A DNA stretch of 64,000 nt, taken from Azolla caroliniana. Its lineage: Eukaryota; Polypodiophyta. The notes beneath the pieces were generated by a model. That model worked only from the letters and a program-made list of their open reading frames with translations. It was not told the origin of the DNA and searched no databases. Where the stretch lies: assembly GCA_043228905.1 (NCBI GenBank), contig JBHGNT010000009.1, forward strand, positions 11,284,001 through 11,348,000, written 5' to 3'. The number at the start of each line of letters is the position of its first letter. The stretch's first letter is position 1. A program made the translations under genes and the position numbers. This document shows positions 9,254-19,110 of the stretch, in pieces.

Positions 9254-10476
9254 ATGGATAGAGGAATAGCTAGCTTGCTTCCGACGGAGATCCCACAACG
9301 CATCTTGGTTGTACAAGATGCACCAGTACCTTCTTGGGCATGGCTACTGGAGTTATGTCGACGAAGCTAACGATACAACACTTGATGCGACACACACAGA
9401 CTTTCCAACTTGGGAAACAAGAGGCAAGTAGGGTTATGTATCGCTTTGCGTCCAATGTCGGCGATCAACTATTGAGCCATATCCGGGATGCCAGGAAGAC
9501 AAAGGAAGCTTGGGGAAACTTGAAGAAGGTCTTCTCTGCAAGCACCGCGGCTTGGAAGTTGCAACTCCAATAGGAGTTGAGTAATGTCCGGCAGAGGGAC
9601 ATGTTAGTGGCTGACTACACGACCCGAATCAAAGATATTTATGACTCACTTGCCTCTATCAACGTGACTTTCGAGGATGATGAGATGGTGCAGGTTTGTC
9701 TCGGGGGCCTGGCGTCAAAGTTTGGAGCATTCCGGATGGCGGTCTGTACAAGGGAGAATACACAGTCGTTTTTCGACTTAAAGTCAATGCTCGTAGAGGA
9801 GAACCATGTGGGTGCATCAACAAGCATGCACGCCAACAACAAGATGTTGTACACGGAGGCGGATCAACCCCGTGGTCGTGGGGGATGAGGCGAAGCAGAA
9901 TCGGAGGCACGAAGATAGTGCCGACAACGGTTCTAGACCCTTCACAAGCAGGGGGAGTCAAAGTGGTGATGGAAACCGGCAGGAGAAGACCGCAACAAAA
10001 TTTTGGTATTGTGGCAAGAAAGGCCAACCGGAGAGCGAGTGCTGAAAAAGCATGCCGATTCGGACAAATCTAGATCTGGCAAGGTCGATCGAGGATGCCG
10101 ACAAAGCTCGCACTACGTCGAGGAATCAAAAAAATCCGGTTTTGCCTTTGTGATAAAACACAAGGCTAATTCGATGAAGAAGGTCACTTCGGGTTTGATG
10201 GAAGAGTGGTATGTTCACTCCGGAGCATCAAACCACATGATGAGGCATGAAGAGTGGTTTTCATTCTTAGAAAAACCAAAGCAACTAGGAGTAATCGAAG
10301 TTGGACACGACATTCCTCACACCATCGAGCACATCGGTGAGGTCCCTCTTAGCCATGTTGGGCATAAGGGAAAGCTGATGAACGTCCCACATGTCTCGAC
10401 AATCACGAAGAATCTTGTGTCGTTTGGACAGATTGTCGACCAAGGGATGCAGGTTCGGTTCACACACCTCGGGTGA
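9254..10476 (+). pseudogene. COP3 gag, zinc knuckle, protease and start of pre-integrase
   Basis: The family start codon is present at 9254 (MDRGIASLLPTE). A frameshift follows within about 60 bases, and the gag core continues in another frame (SWLYKMHQYLLGHGYWSYV, AWGNLKKVFSAST, VQVCLGGLASKFGAF). The zinc knuckle at about 10005-10045 reads YCGKKGQPESEC, with His replaced by Gln. The protease site near 10213-10240 reads VHSGASNHM, so the catalytic Asp is His. The pre-integrase part (GKLMNVPHVSTITKNLVSF, QGMQVRFTHLG) ends where GYP1 inserted at 10476. Confidence 0.82.
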
Positions 10477-10571
10477 TGTCAGGATCAATACTCAGACAGA
10501 GAAGGAATTAGTACTAAAAGATAAGGATTAGTACTAAGAGAGGTGTAGAACTCTCGAGAGAAGGAAAGAGT

Positions 10572-10625
<54 letters not shown>

Positions 10626-10929
10626 GCGAGGAAATGATGATAAAAGATATATATTATGTGAAGAGAGTATACAATAGTAGCTAGGAGGCTTAAGACTAGC
10701 GTTGAACCGATTTGGTTCGAAATAATGCCTTGTGCCTCCTTTTATAGTATTCTCAGGAGTACTCTTGAAGTTTCTAGAATGTTCCGGAGAAATCTGGATA
10801 TACATCAATTTTCTATAATAAAACTTAAATGAAAATAATATCCTACGTATTACAATAGTTGGTATAATGGTCAAGAGCTCGACCTATATAATCTAAGGTC
10901 ATGGGTTCGAGTCTTGCCATATCATGACA
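10477..10929 (-). repeat. GYP1 3' LTR
   Basis: This is the left copy, the 3' LTR of a minus-strand element, flanked inside by a polypurine tract at 10930-10945. A minus-strand TATA box (CTATAAAA) lies at 10740-10747. It carries a (GA)n tract at 10574-10620 that is about 25 bases longer than in the right LTR, and a tRNA-like segment at its plus-strand end. Confidence 0.92.
10850..10922 (+). other. tRNA-like A-box/B-box segment in GYP1 LTR (left copy)
   Basis: TGGTATAATGGTCAAGAGC resembles a pol III A box, and GGGTTCGAGTC about 40 bases on resembles a B box. A tRNA has this spacing, but the acceptor and T stems do not pair well. It is not a functional tRNA by eye. The right LTR has the same segment at about 15453-15518. 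Confidence 0.42.
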
Positions 10930-11290
10930 CTATCCCCCCTTTAAAACGACGAGTGTCACGAGTCCTTTTGGATTGAGGACCTGATTTGTCTGGATATTGA
11001 CAATGGAAGTCTTCAAGAAGAGCACGACCATTCGTCACATTCTCTATCAGTTCCCAAGTACGCTCGCTAGGACTATATCCTAGCCAATCAACTCGATAGT
11101 AGAGCTTGTTGCGAACAATCTTGGAATCGAGGATGGCAACAACCTCGTACTCAGGTCCATCTTCAAGTTCGATCGGGGGTGGAGGTTGTGTAATACTATG
11201 AAACACCGGATGTATCCGAAGTTGCGGAGGTAGATCGAGATGAAAAGCAACATCGTTAATCTTTCCGATAATATGGAAAGGACCTAATCA
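10922..11290 (-). pseudogene. GYP1 integrase C-terminus with chromodomain
   Basis: The minus strand reads HPVFHSITQPPPP, then a chromodomain (EYEVVAILDSKIVRNKLYYR, VDWLGYSPSERTWELIENV, CQYPDKSGP). Chromodomains on chromovirus integrases are thought to steer insertion to marked chromatin. The aromatic cage is partly visible (Y...W...W). The stop codon at 10922-10924 lies inside the 3' LTR, so the end of pol overlaps the polypurine tract and the LTR edge. Confidence 0.85.
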
Positions 11291-12373
11291 CCGATAATCC
11301 AACTTCTCACATGGGCGAGTAGTCTTGATGTGTCGTCGTAGTAGCCATACCCGATCTCCGACGTTAAAATTGGATGGAAGCCGATGACGATCCGCGTAAA
11401 CCTTGTGTGTTTGTTGAGCTTGCTGGAGATGAGTAGATAAATCCGCTTGTATCTTGCATAATTGCTCCAAACGATCCTCTGCACAAGGATTTGTAGGTAA
11501 CTATGGTGTTTCAAATACACACCACCGGGGGTGACAACCCGTATCAGCATAAAATGGCGTAACTTTAGTCGATGCATGGACAAAGTTATTATAGGCAAAT
11601 TCGGTGAAGTGGAGAATATCCGCCCAGTCATCTTGATGATAGCTTAGAAAGCACCGAAGATACTGCTCCAACGTTTGATTTGTTCGTTCTTCTTGGCCAT
11701 CTGTTTGTGGGTGGTAGCCGGAGGAGAGGTTACAAGTGACCTTGAGCATTTTAAAAAGGTGCTTCCAGAATTTCAGGACAAACTGGGGTCCACGGTCACT
11801 GATGATACTATCGAGAAGGCCATGATGCCGACATACTTCACGCATGACAATTTCGGCGGTTTCTTCACTGGAGATTATCTTAGTACATGGCAAGAAATGA
11901 GCCATCTTCGTATATCGATCTACTACTGTTAGAATCACATTAAATCCCTTTGAGACTGGAAGATCTGTGATGAAATCTAGAGTAATGGATTGCCACGTCT
12001 TGCTTGAAATTGGTAATGGTTCTAATAAACCATACAGATGATGCCTTGGCATTTTCGCTCTACAACATGTATCACAAGTCTGAACAAAATCTTCGACAAA
12101 TTGCTGCATACGGGACCACCAAAATGATCGTTGTACTAAGTCTAATGTCTTAGTACTACCAAAATGCCCAGTTGTATATGTGTCATGACAGTTTTGGCCT
12201 ACTCGAAGGCGGCAAGAACCATTAGGAACATACAAGAGTTTTTTAAAGAATAGTAATCCATCATGGTATTTGAATTGTCGATAGTCCGTACTTGGTTGTT
12301 GGGACTGTGAACAAGATGCTCGAGAGAAATTAATTTGTGCTAGAATAGCTTGGGCGAAAGCATCTATCTTCAA
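11288..12373 (-). pseudogene. GYP1 integrase
   Basis: The frame 11501-12373 holds the HHCC zinc finger (CHDTYTTGHFGSTKTL...CDTCCRAK) and the catalytic core. The core shows Asp in TLDFITDLP, Asp in ISDRGPQFV and Glu in DGQEERTNQTLEQYL, so all three catalytic residues remain. A stop and frameshift near 11500 lead to 11288-11470 (LEQLCKIQADLSTHLQQAQQ, VYADRHRLPSNFNVGDRVWL), the GPF-type region before the chromodomain. Confidence 0.88.
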
Positions 12374-12866
12374 GTCCTCACGTATGGTATCGATAACGTG
12401 GAATCCACGGGCATGCTAAAGACCTGTGTTGCTTGCAGTCATGCTGGTCCCAAGATTACTTGTTTTTGGTTATCGAAAGCTAGCTTGCTGGGATGCGGTG
12501 CTAGATATGAACGTCGTGATAACACATCTGCCTTCCCTTCGTGCTTCCCCGGACGATATGTAATTTTGAAGTCGAAACGCGTGAGGAATTGGGCCTATCG
12601 AGCTTGACGTCGATTTAACACACGAGTGTCTTGAAAGTAGGCAAGGTTCTTGTGGTCATTGAATACAGTGACTTGATGAGAGGATCCCTCTAGAAAATGC
12701 CTCCATTGTGTAAAAGAGTCCACTATTGCTAATAACTCCTTATCATGAATTTCATAGTTGATTTCGGCGGCGTCAAACTTGCGTGAGTGGAAAGCCACAG
12801 GATGTAGCTTTTCATCATTACCTTGTTGTGACAGAATGCTACCCAATGCGAAATCCGATGCGTCAG
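12374..12866 (-). pseudogene. GYP1 RNase H
   Basis: The frame 12595-12846 shows [40 protein letters not shown] and [11 protein letters not shown], a gypsy RNase H with the E (ELLAI) and D (NDHKNL) residues. Just upstream the ADASDFALG motif carries a stop in place of the residue before ADAS. Bases 12374-12594 hold the tether to integrase with several breaks. Confidence 0.82.
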
Positions 12867-13350
12867 CTTAAATGATGAATGGTTTTTCTGGATCAACGTG
12901 AGCTAGAATAGGAACTGGTGTAAATGCCTTCTTAATATTCTCAAAATCCATGTCCACTTCTTCAGACCAAACGAACAATTGTCCATTCTTAATAAGTTGT
13001 GTAAGAGGCAAAACAAGCTTTGAGTAATCCTTTATAAACTTGCGGTAGAAATTGGCAAAGCCTAAAAAGCATTGCACATCTCGCAACGAACGCGGAGTTT
13101 GCCACTCTACTACCATTTTGACATTAGCTGGATCCATGGAAATGCCTTCCGCGGAGATGACATAGCCTAGAAATTCCATCTGGTTGCACCCTAAATTACA
13201 TTTTTCCAGCTTTGTATAAAGACCATGTCCTCGAAGTCGTTTTAATACCTAATAGTACATGAGAATCATGCTCTTCTTGGGTCTTCGAATAAACCAATAG
13301 ATCATCCAAATAGATGATCAAAAAATCATCCAAAAGATCTCGAAATATAT
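12867..13350 (-). pseudogene. GYP1 reverse transcriptase, C-terminal part only
   Basis: Near 13275-13330 the catalytic segment reads FLIIYLDDLLVYSKTQEEH. After frame changes the thumb/connection follows (MEFLGYVISAEGISMDPANV, LGFANFYRKFIKDYSKLVLP). The fingers and first palm strands that should precede YLDD are absent. The protease frame runs into NDIFRDLLDD across a triple 'tttgcca' repeat near 13348-13371, so roughly 150 or more codons were deleted. Confidence 0.82.
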
Positions 13351-13721
13351 CATTTGCCATTTGCCATTTGCCGGATTTCTCTTGTTCTCCAATCTATGTC
13401 TAGGTTATGTAATTCCAACCATGGTAATCCCAAAACAATGGGATGTTCTGGGATACTAATTATATTAAAGGATATTACACATGCTAAGTTATCTAGGACA
13501 ATATTAACGGGCTCTGACTCTTCTATGATATTTCCGGAAGCGATTGGACGACCATCAATGACTACTATAGAGGCTGGACACAGGAGTTTTCTTAGGGATA
13601 TCTGATGAGCTTGGGCAAAATTCCTATCCATGAAGCAAGAGTTGGCTCCGGAATCTAAGAGTGCTAAGACATGTACTGGAGGAGTACTTTTAGTACTAAC
13701 CATTACTTGAGCAAAGAACAC
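13351..13721 (-). pseudogene. GYP1 aspartic protease
   Basis: The minus-strand frame contains LALLDSGANSCFMD (intact D-S-G), then VLGLPWLELHNLDIDWRTRE, the flap and second hydrophobic-G segment of gypsy proteases. It ends at the deletion junction with RT. The protease would cut the Gag-Pol polyprotein. Confidence 0.85.
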
Positions 13722-13810
13722 ATTGCTAACTTGCTTAGAAGAAATGGAACCACTAATGGGCTACACAGATCTAGGGCTGTCCAACCAAACGGCTCCTATT
13801 TTGGCTAGAC

Positions 13811-14945
13811 TTAATTGTTTAACTCTTCTTCTAGTTGACTAAGGATTTCAAATTTGTTTGAAAGGCTCGTGCTATTAGGACTATCAGACACACCTAGAGA
13901 AATAGACTCGGGTTTAGTACTATTAGTACTAGCGGTTATTTGATTTACCTGCCTTTTTGGCCAATGGGGACAACACACTGCAATATGCCTCCATCCCCCA
14001 CAATACAGACATAGTCGATTTGCCCTGCGTCGATGCTTTTCTTCTTCCGATAGTGGTCCACGACGACGTGTGGTGTCGATTTCCATTAGAGTCGAAGTAT
14101 TTGTTGGAGATGCATTATATGACTCCCTCGGACAAGGTTTCACTACCACTAAAGTGTAGGTGGACTCTGATCTTGCCCTTGGCATTTGGAATTGTCGTTC
14201 TTGTCATTCCGAACGTCGTTCGAAAAGACGGTTGTTGCATCTCACCGCGCGACTGATTGCTTTTGTTAATGACTTTGGTTCTTTGGGGAATGTCAAGACT
14301 AAATCCTTGACATCATTGCATAAAACATAACGAAATTGCTCCATCAATGCTTGATCATCCCAAGGGATATTGGCGGTGAGTAGACAGAAATCTGTAGCGT
14401 ATGCGGAGGTTGGACGATCACCTTGGCGTAATCGCCGAATTTTGTTGATTGCAGTTCTTATGCTATCAGTATCTCCAAAACAGGCTTTAAACTCACTTAT
14501 AAATTCTTCAAAATTGTTTAGTAATGGAGATTCCTTTTCTAACAACGGAGCGAACCATGCCAACGCTGAGTCACTAAGTAGGGTGCCTACTAGTCCCACT
14601 CGTGATGCGTTGGTGGGATATCGAGAAGGATGCATTTGAATCTGTACCTGGTTCAAAAAACCTCTAAACTGTGATCGGGTCCCATGAAATTTTGCAGAAA
14701 GACCGATCTTGGGTTCTTTGTGAATCCCTTGAGTGCTTGATCCTTGTTGTTGTAATGATACAATAGTCGCTTCAAGTTGTTGTACACGTAACGTCAGCTC
14801 CCCGTGTTGTTGTTTTTCTAGCGCTATTTGTTGAAGATCCCCCAACAAATGGAGATTTTCTTGTTCTAATGCTACAAATTTCTCCTTAAGGCACTAGAGC
14901 TCCGAGAAAACAGATTGGTATTCCTGAGCGCTAACAATTTCGATT
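13811..14945 (-). pseudogene. GYP1 gag (sushi/Tcn1-like) with zinc knuckle
   Basis: The main frame 14204-14848 has a coiled-coil start (LTLRVQQLEATIVSLQQQ), then a capsid core (GTLLSDSALAWFAPLLEKES, FEEFISEFKACFGDTD). This core resembles the gags of fungal and animal sushi/Tcn1-type chromoviruses more than the usual plant WWRGL type seen in GYP3. A shifted frame 13811-14185 adds the zinc knuckle CLYCGGWRHIAVCC. An N-terminal extension to about 14945 has one stop. Confidence 0.8.
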
Positions 14946-15099
14946 TTACTAGGGAGGATAAGAGGGTTAATATGAAGGGAAGAAAGGGGTAAGAAGATGA
15001 GGGAAATCGAAAAGAAGACCGGAAAAAGGGGATATGTAAGAAGATAAAAGGAAGAGGAGGAAATGAGGAGACGGAAGGAGGACTAAAATCGATTCAAAC
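14946..15099 (-). other. GYP1 untranslated leader
   Basis: A purine-rich (GGAAGAGG-type) leader lies between gag and the 5' LTR. No tRNA-matching TGG PBS is evident next to the LTR (minus strand GTTTGAATCGATTTTAG). Self-priming, as in some sushi/Tf1-group elements, is possible but unproven. Confidence 0.5.
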
Positions 15100-15524
15100 T
15101 GTCAGGATCAGCACTACGACAGAGAAGGAATTAGTACTAAAAGATGAGGATTAGTACTAAGAGAGGTGTAGAACTCTCGAGAGAAGGAAAGAGTGACCGA
15201 GAGAGAGAGAGAGAGAGAAAGGGTGAGAGAATGATGATAAAAGATATATATTATGTGAAGAGAGTATACAATAGTAGCTAGGAGGCTTAAGACTGGTGTT
15301 GAACCGATTTGGTTCGAAATAATGCCTTGTGCCTCCTTTTATAGTATTCTTAGGAGTACTCTTGAAGTTTCTAGAATGTTCCAGAGAAATCTGGAATATA
15401 CATCAATTTTCTATAATAAAACTTAAATGAAAATATTTTACGTATTACAGTAGATGGTATAATGGTTAAGAGCTCAACCTATGTAACCTAACGTCATGGG
15501 TTCGAGTCTTGCCATATCATGACA
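15100..15524 (-). repeat. GYP1 5' LTR
   Basis: This is the right LTR copy, starting TGTCAGGATCAGC and ending ATCATGACA. The minus-strand TATA box is at 15337-15344, and the tRNA-like segment at about 15453-15518. It is followed by the target duplication ggtgc. Confidence 0.92.
15453..15518 (+). other. tRNA-like A-box/B-box segment in GYP1 LTR (right copy)
   Basis: TGGTATAATGGTTAAGAGC and GGGTTCGAGTC recur as in the left LTR. This copy is closer to real tRNA A boxes (GGTTAAGAGC) than the left one, but the T stem is still mostly wobble pairs. Confidence 0.42.
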
Positions 15525-15837
15525 GGTGCTTCATTGAAGAAAAGGGCAAAGTCATCGCGCAAGGGCTCGTCCGAGATGGGAGGATGTTTATCGTCGAAAT
15601 GAATGATGTCGGCATCGCTATGTTCGCGAAAGGGAAAAAGGTCGAGTCAAACATTGACATATGGCACAAGCGGATCACGCATATCAATTTCCGGAAGCTT
15701 CAAGAGTTGCCTTCCGAAGGGAAAAAGGTCGAGTCAAACATTGACATATATATGACACAAGCGGATCGGGCACATCAATTTCCGGAAGCTTTAGGAGTTG
15801 CAGTCCGAACACGTAGTCTCCAGAATGCCGAAGTTCA
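15525..15837 (+). pseudogene. COP3 pre-integrase, resumed after GYP1
   Basis: The COP3 frame resumes as CFIEEKGKVIAQGLVRDGRM, then IWHKRITHINFRKLQELPSE. An 87-bp tandem duplication (15632-15718 and 15719-about 15808) repeats the KKVESNIDI...HKRI segment and disrupts the frame. Confidence 0.8.
15632..15808. repeat. 87-bp tandem duplication in COP3
   Basis: Two adjacent copies begin gggaaaaaggtcgagtcaaa at 15632 and 15719. The second has an extra 'tata' and several substitutions. It is a local duplication inside the pre-integrase coding region. Confidence 0.85.
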
Positions 15838-16440
15838 GTGGCCGGAAACGGCTTTGATCTCATCCATTCGGATGTGTGGGGACCGACACAAAACATGAGC
15901 ATCGACGGGAGTCGGTATTTCGTCTCCTTCGTTGACGATTTCACCTGTCACACTTGGATCTATCTAATCGAGAAGAAAAGTGAAGTCTTCTCGTTTTTCC
16001 GGGATTTGAAGAACCTTCTCGAACGTGAGACCGGAAGAAAGATCAAGTGTTTGAGATCGGATGGTGGAAAAGAGTTCTTTTCCAGCTAGTTCACGAGCTA
16101 TCTGCAAATGAAGGGAATCCAGCGGGAATTGTCTTGCAAATACACACCAGAGCAAAATGGTGTGGCCAAGCGTCGAAATAGGACCCTAGTAGAAGCGGCA
16201 ACAACGATGCTTGAGGAGAAAAACATGCCCAAGGTTTATTGGGCCGAAGCGATTCGGATAGTCGTTTACATCCAGAATCGGATATCTACCTTAGGGACAA
16301 AGGTGTCTCCGCACGAACTGTATTTCCAATGGAAGCTGAATTTGGCACACCTTCGAGTGTTTGGTAGCATTGCATATGTGCATGTACCGAAAAAAAAACG
16401 AAGGAAGTTAGACGTGAAAGCTTAAAAATGCATTCTCGTC
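15838..16440 (+). pseudogene. COP3 integrase
   Basis: The frame from 15838 gives FDLIHSDVWGPTQNMS, YFVSFVDDFTCHTWIYL and CLRSDGGKEFFSS, followed by a stop at 16087-16089. It then gives EQNGVAKRRNRTLVEAA and VYIQNRI up to KRRKLDVKA. The first two Asp are present, but the catalytic Glu (normally AERKNR) is Lys, so strand transfer should be lost. Confidence 0.85.
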
Positions 16441-16746
16441 AGCTACTTGGATGAATAGAAGGGTTAGAAGTGTTATAACCCCCGATCAAAAGCGGTTCAA
16501 GTTAGCCGAGATGTCTTTTTTGATGAATCAACATCTTGATACTTCTCTCCACCCGAGCCCGAGCCGATTGCTGTTGATGATCCGGTGAATTCCGGGACAG
16601 AGAGATGCATTGCGGAATTCGAACAGCTAGATAGTCCAACTTCTCTCCGAATGAGTGGACCGAATTCGGACTGGTTTAGCCAGAGTGGTCAACCAAATGA
16701 AGAGTCGGCGAGTAGTGGAGACTCGGTCGTGCTCTCCCTGCGGAAG
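16441..16746 (+). pseudogene. COP3 integrase-RT linker, left part
   Basis: Stops and then linker text (RDVFFDESTS, RLSGPN-like LRMSGPNSDW, SASSGDSVVLSLRK) run up to the GYP2 LTR at 16747. The continuation lies at 42004. Confidence 0.72.
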
Positions 16747-17141
16747 TGTTGTCCACCTGTGTCGGACTAGTGGGAAACAATGTAAAGAACAAAGGGAGAC
16801 TAGGGGATAAGCGTAGCCTCGTAATAGTGGAAGCGTTAGGAAGTATAAACGCATGTAACGCTCCAGGCACTGAGAGTAACCGTCCAGGCCCTGTATATAT
16901 AAAGAGCATGGAAACAATGTAATTAAGTGTGTCTGTGTAAAGAGGGACGTCACGGTATGAAGGAGTTCGGTTGTAGCCATTTCCTATACAATGCTTCTTC
17001 CCTCGCTTATACCCCTGTGGTGTAAAGTTTAGGCATAGCAACTAGTCTAGACCTTTTACGCTCTCCATTCCCTGTACCGCAATCTTCTTGAGTCATACCT
17101 CGAAGGACTGAGGGTAGGCCATGTTAACCTAGTGGATAACA
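16747..17141 (+). repeat. GYP2 5' LTR
   Basis: It begins TGTTGTCCACCTGTGTCGG and ends GGATAACA. The TATA box TATATATAAAG is at 16894-16904. It matches 41512-42003 closely except that the right copy has about 80 extra bases after the TATA region (a 'ggggggtgtagtattttt' segment). Confidence 0.87.
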
Positions 17142-17400
17142 CTTTTGGCACACCTGGTGATTAGTGATTCTCACAGCCAAACATCAGGGAATGGATGTCT
17201 AGCCGTCGACGCACCAGAGAACCAGTTCGTTAGGATTGACCGAAAACCCGGTCCGTAACCCGCAAGGCAGAAGAACGCGCTACACGAAAACCAGGCCTCA
17301 ACGAATTCTTTCTGACTCTCTTAGAGTATACGTTAGAATCGATGCTCACTGTACAAAGCGGCACTGGGCAGGAGGTCCTATCTCCACTTTATTAGTATAG
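17142..17400 (+). other. GYP2 leader and possible primer-binding site
   Basis: Directly after the LTR, TTTTGGCACACCTGGTG could be a tRNA PBS (TGG at its start), comparable in place to TTTTTGGCGACCACG in GYP6. The tRNA is not identified. No open frame is recognisable in the rest of the leader. Confidence 0.5.
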
Positions 17401-18080
17401 TGAAGCCACCACTTCATAGACCCCCTCGCATCGCGTCGGTAATACTTACCCAAACACTAGCTTATTCACCGGAATGGCTTTCTCATACCCTCGCGTCAGC
17501 GGAGATACTTACGCCGAGGGCCATGCTTGGTCGTTCCTAAATGTCTGGAACGCAAACCATGTGTCGTAGTGGCTTCCGAAAGCTAAAACCCACACATCCA
17601 ATATCGCAGAGTTTGGATTAACCCTGGATGGGCGAGATCATTGGTCTCCTTCGACCAAGTCCAATCGTTATTTCTACGCTTCTTTCATCAAAGCATCCCC
17701 CAACATGAGATCATCGACCAGTTCTATACGATCAAACAACTTCCACAAGAGTTTGTGGCTGATTTCAGCCTGTGTTTCCAGAGTTTACCGAGCCAACTGA
17801 TAAGAGCTCCTATAGAGGACGAAGTGAAATAAAAAAATTTGGCAGCATTTCGTCGACCCTTCTGGACAACACTACATATGCAAAATTTAACAGGCCAAAC
17901 GGCGGATACAATTATAGAACGGGCCCTATAGCTCAAGTTAGAAGAGGAGGACAATGGGTTGTCTATGACATTGCTACGTCAAGCATTACCCAGAGACGAA
18001 GACTACCACTTTCGGCAAGCCATTCAGTGCACGATCTGTTTGAACTCAGGGCATTCAGCAGTGGATTGCCACATGCGAAC
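17401..18080 (+). pseudogene. GYP2 gag, N-terminal part and first zinc knuckle
   Basis: The reading is broken but follows the GYP6 gag: SLFLRFFHQSIPQHEIIDQF and IKQLPQEFVADFSLCFQSL correspond to GYP6 FLHFFHKEVVQWEMVGLFYT and IRQEPTENIQQFVIRFQ. The knuckle at 18022-18070 reads CTICLNSGHSAVDC, a complete CX2CX4HX4C. COP4 interrupts the gene right after HMR at 18080, and the next codons are found at 26840. Confidence 0.8.
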
Positions 18081-18379
18081 TGTGAGCGGGCAAGCTCAAC
18101 CAGATCCGCATCGGCATCCAGAGCCAAGATCCGGATCGGTATCCGGAAACAACCGGCCGGATCGGGGAGACAGATCGGAGAGCCGGATTCAAGTGTGAAC
18201 CAGAAGCCTAGTAATAGCCTAGACTACTAGGTAATTGTTGTCTCGTAGTTAGTGTCAATTGCTCGTAGGAGCATTGAAGTACATTGTACTTCTGTTAGTC
18301 GTTCTAAGGACTTGTATAAATAGTGTTGTGTAAGCACATTGTAGGGGTATAGAGAACTATTGTTTTGAATCTACTTTTA

Positions 18380-18454
<75 letters not shown>

Positions 18455-18554
18455 GCGCATATTTTCTGTGTGAAACTTCCATTAAACCTTCTCATCTTCT
18501 GTTGTTATCCGGCTGAGCCGGTTTGTCGAACGCTTCCGCACGTTTACTTTTACA
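18081..18554 (+). repeat. COP4 5' LTR
   Basis: It begins TGTGAGCGGGCAAGCTCAAC and ends CTTTTACA, followed by the PBS. The TATA box TATAAATA is at 18315-18322. A long (CT)n tract at about 18382-18449 lies in the probable R/U5 part and is much shorter in the 3' LTR. Otherwise the two LTRs look more than 90% alike. Confidence 0.92.
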
Positions 18555-18567
18555 TGGTATCAAAGCA
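18555..18567 (+). promoter_or_regulatory. COP4 primer-binding site
   Basis: TGGTATCAAAGCA follows the LTR directly. It matches the initiator-Met PBS with one G-to-A change (CAGAGC to CAAAGC). Confidence 0.88.
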
Positions 18568-18647
18568 CGAGGGTTGAGAACCTCTGCAACCCACTGACGG
18601 TTCGAAGACAAACCCTAATACTCGGCAACAACATACAGAGAACCAAA

Positions 18648-18698
18648 ATGGACAGAGGTATGGCAAGTTCACTTCCCACAAAAAAGCTCGACTGGAGC
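18648..18698 (+). pseudogene. COP4 gag, N-terminal end before DNA1
   Basis: The family gag start MDRGMASSLPTKKLDWS opens at the ATG 18648. It is cut by DNA1 after codon DWS. The gene continues at 23473 with the duplicated DWS and then NYESWSYKMHQYLL. Confidence 0.85.
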
Positions 18699-18899
18699 TC
18701 GGGGGCTCCATTATATTTAAAGAGATTATATCACGTGCATTCACGACACCTTTTACAAACCCCTTATACGTATGTTTTTTACTATTTTAGATACCCTTCT
18801 ATAAAAATACGGTTAATAAAAATACCCCTTAGTGCCAATATATATTTTGACAACAACTCATTTTAAATGCCCTTACATAGAAGACACATGTATGTTTTA

Positions 18900-19110
18900 T
18901 ACATGTGTGTATATATATATATTATATTGTATTGCATATGTTGTATATATGTTATGTATGTATGTGTTATGTGTGTGTTCATATGTATGTATTGCATTCC
19001 ATTTTTATTTATGTATGTATTATATTGTATGTGTGGTATATCTTAGTTGTATAACATGTGTGTATGTATCTATGTGTTATGTGTGTATGTGTGTAGGGGC
19101 TCGTGTCTAT
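18900..19110. repeat. TATG-rich degenerate repeat block, left, in DNA1
   Basis: Irregular runs of tatgtatgtgt/atgtatgta type, like the larger block at 21105-22880. Open frames here are low-complexity Tyr/Cys/Val reading of the repeat and carry no gene signal. Confidence 0.8.

Larger units (their letters stand above)
10477..15524 (-). mobile_element. GYP1: Ty3/gypsy chromovirus inserted in COP3
   Basis: Two LTRs bound the element (10477-10929 and 15100-15524), both TGTCAGGAT...ATCATGACA. The flanks carry a 5-bp target duplication with one change, ggtga at 10472-10476 and ggtgc at 15525-15529. COP3 coding resumes on the far side (HLG...CFIEEKGKVIAQG). The minus-strand order is gag, protease, RT, RNase H, integrase, chromodomain. 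LTRs look about 95% alike, apart from the GA repeat length. The RT fingers and palm start are deleted. Confidence 0.92.

Noticed and set aside
18382-18449. Leu/Ser alternating frame (and its Arg/Glu antisense)
   Set aside because: It is the (CT)n microsatellite in the COP4 LTR; the same applies to the GA tracts at 10574-10620, 46383-46420 and 51600-51634.
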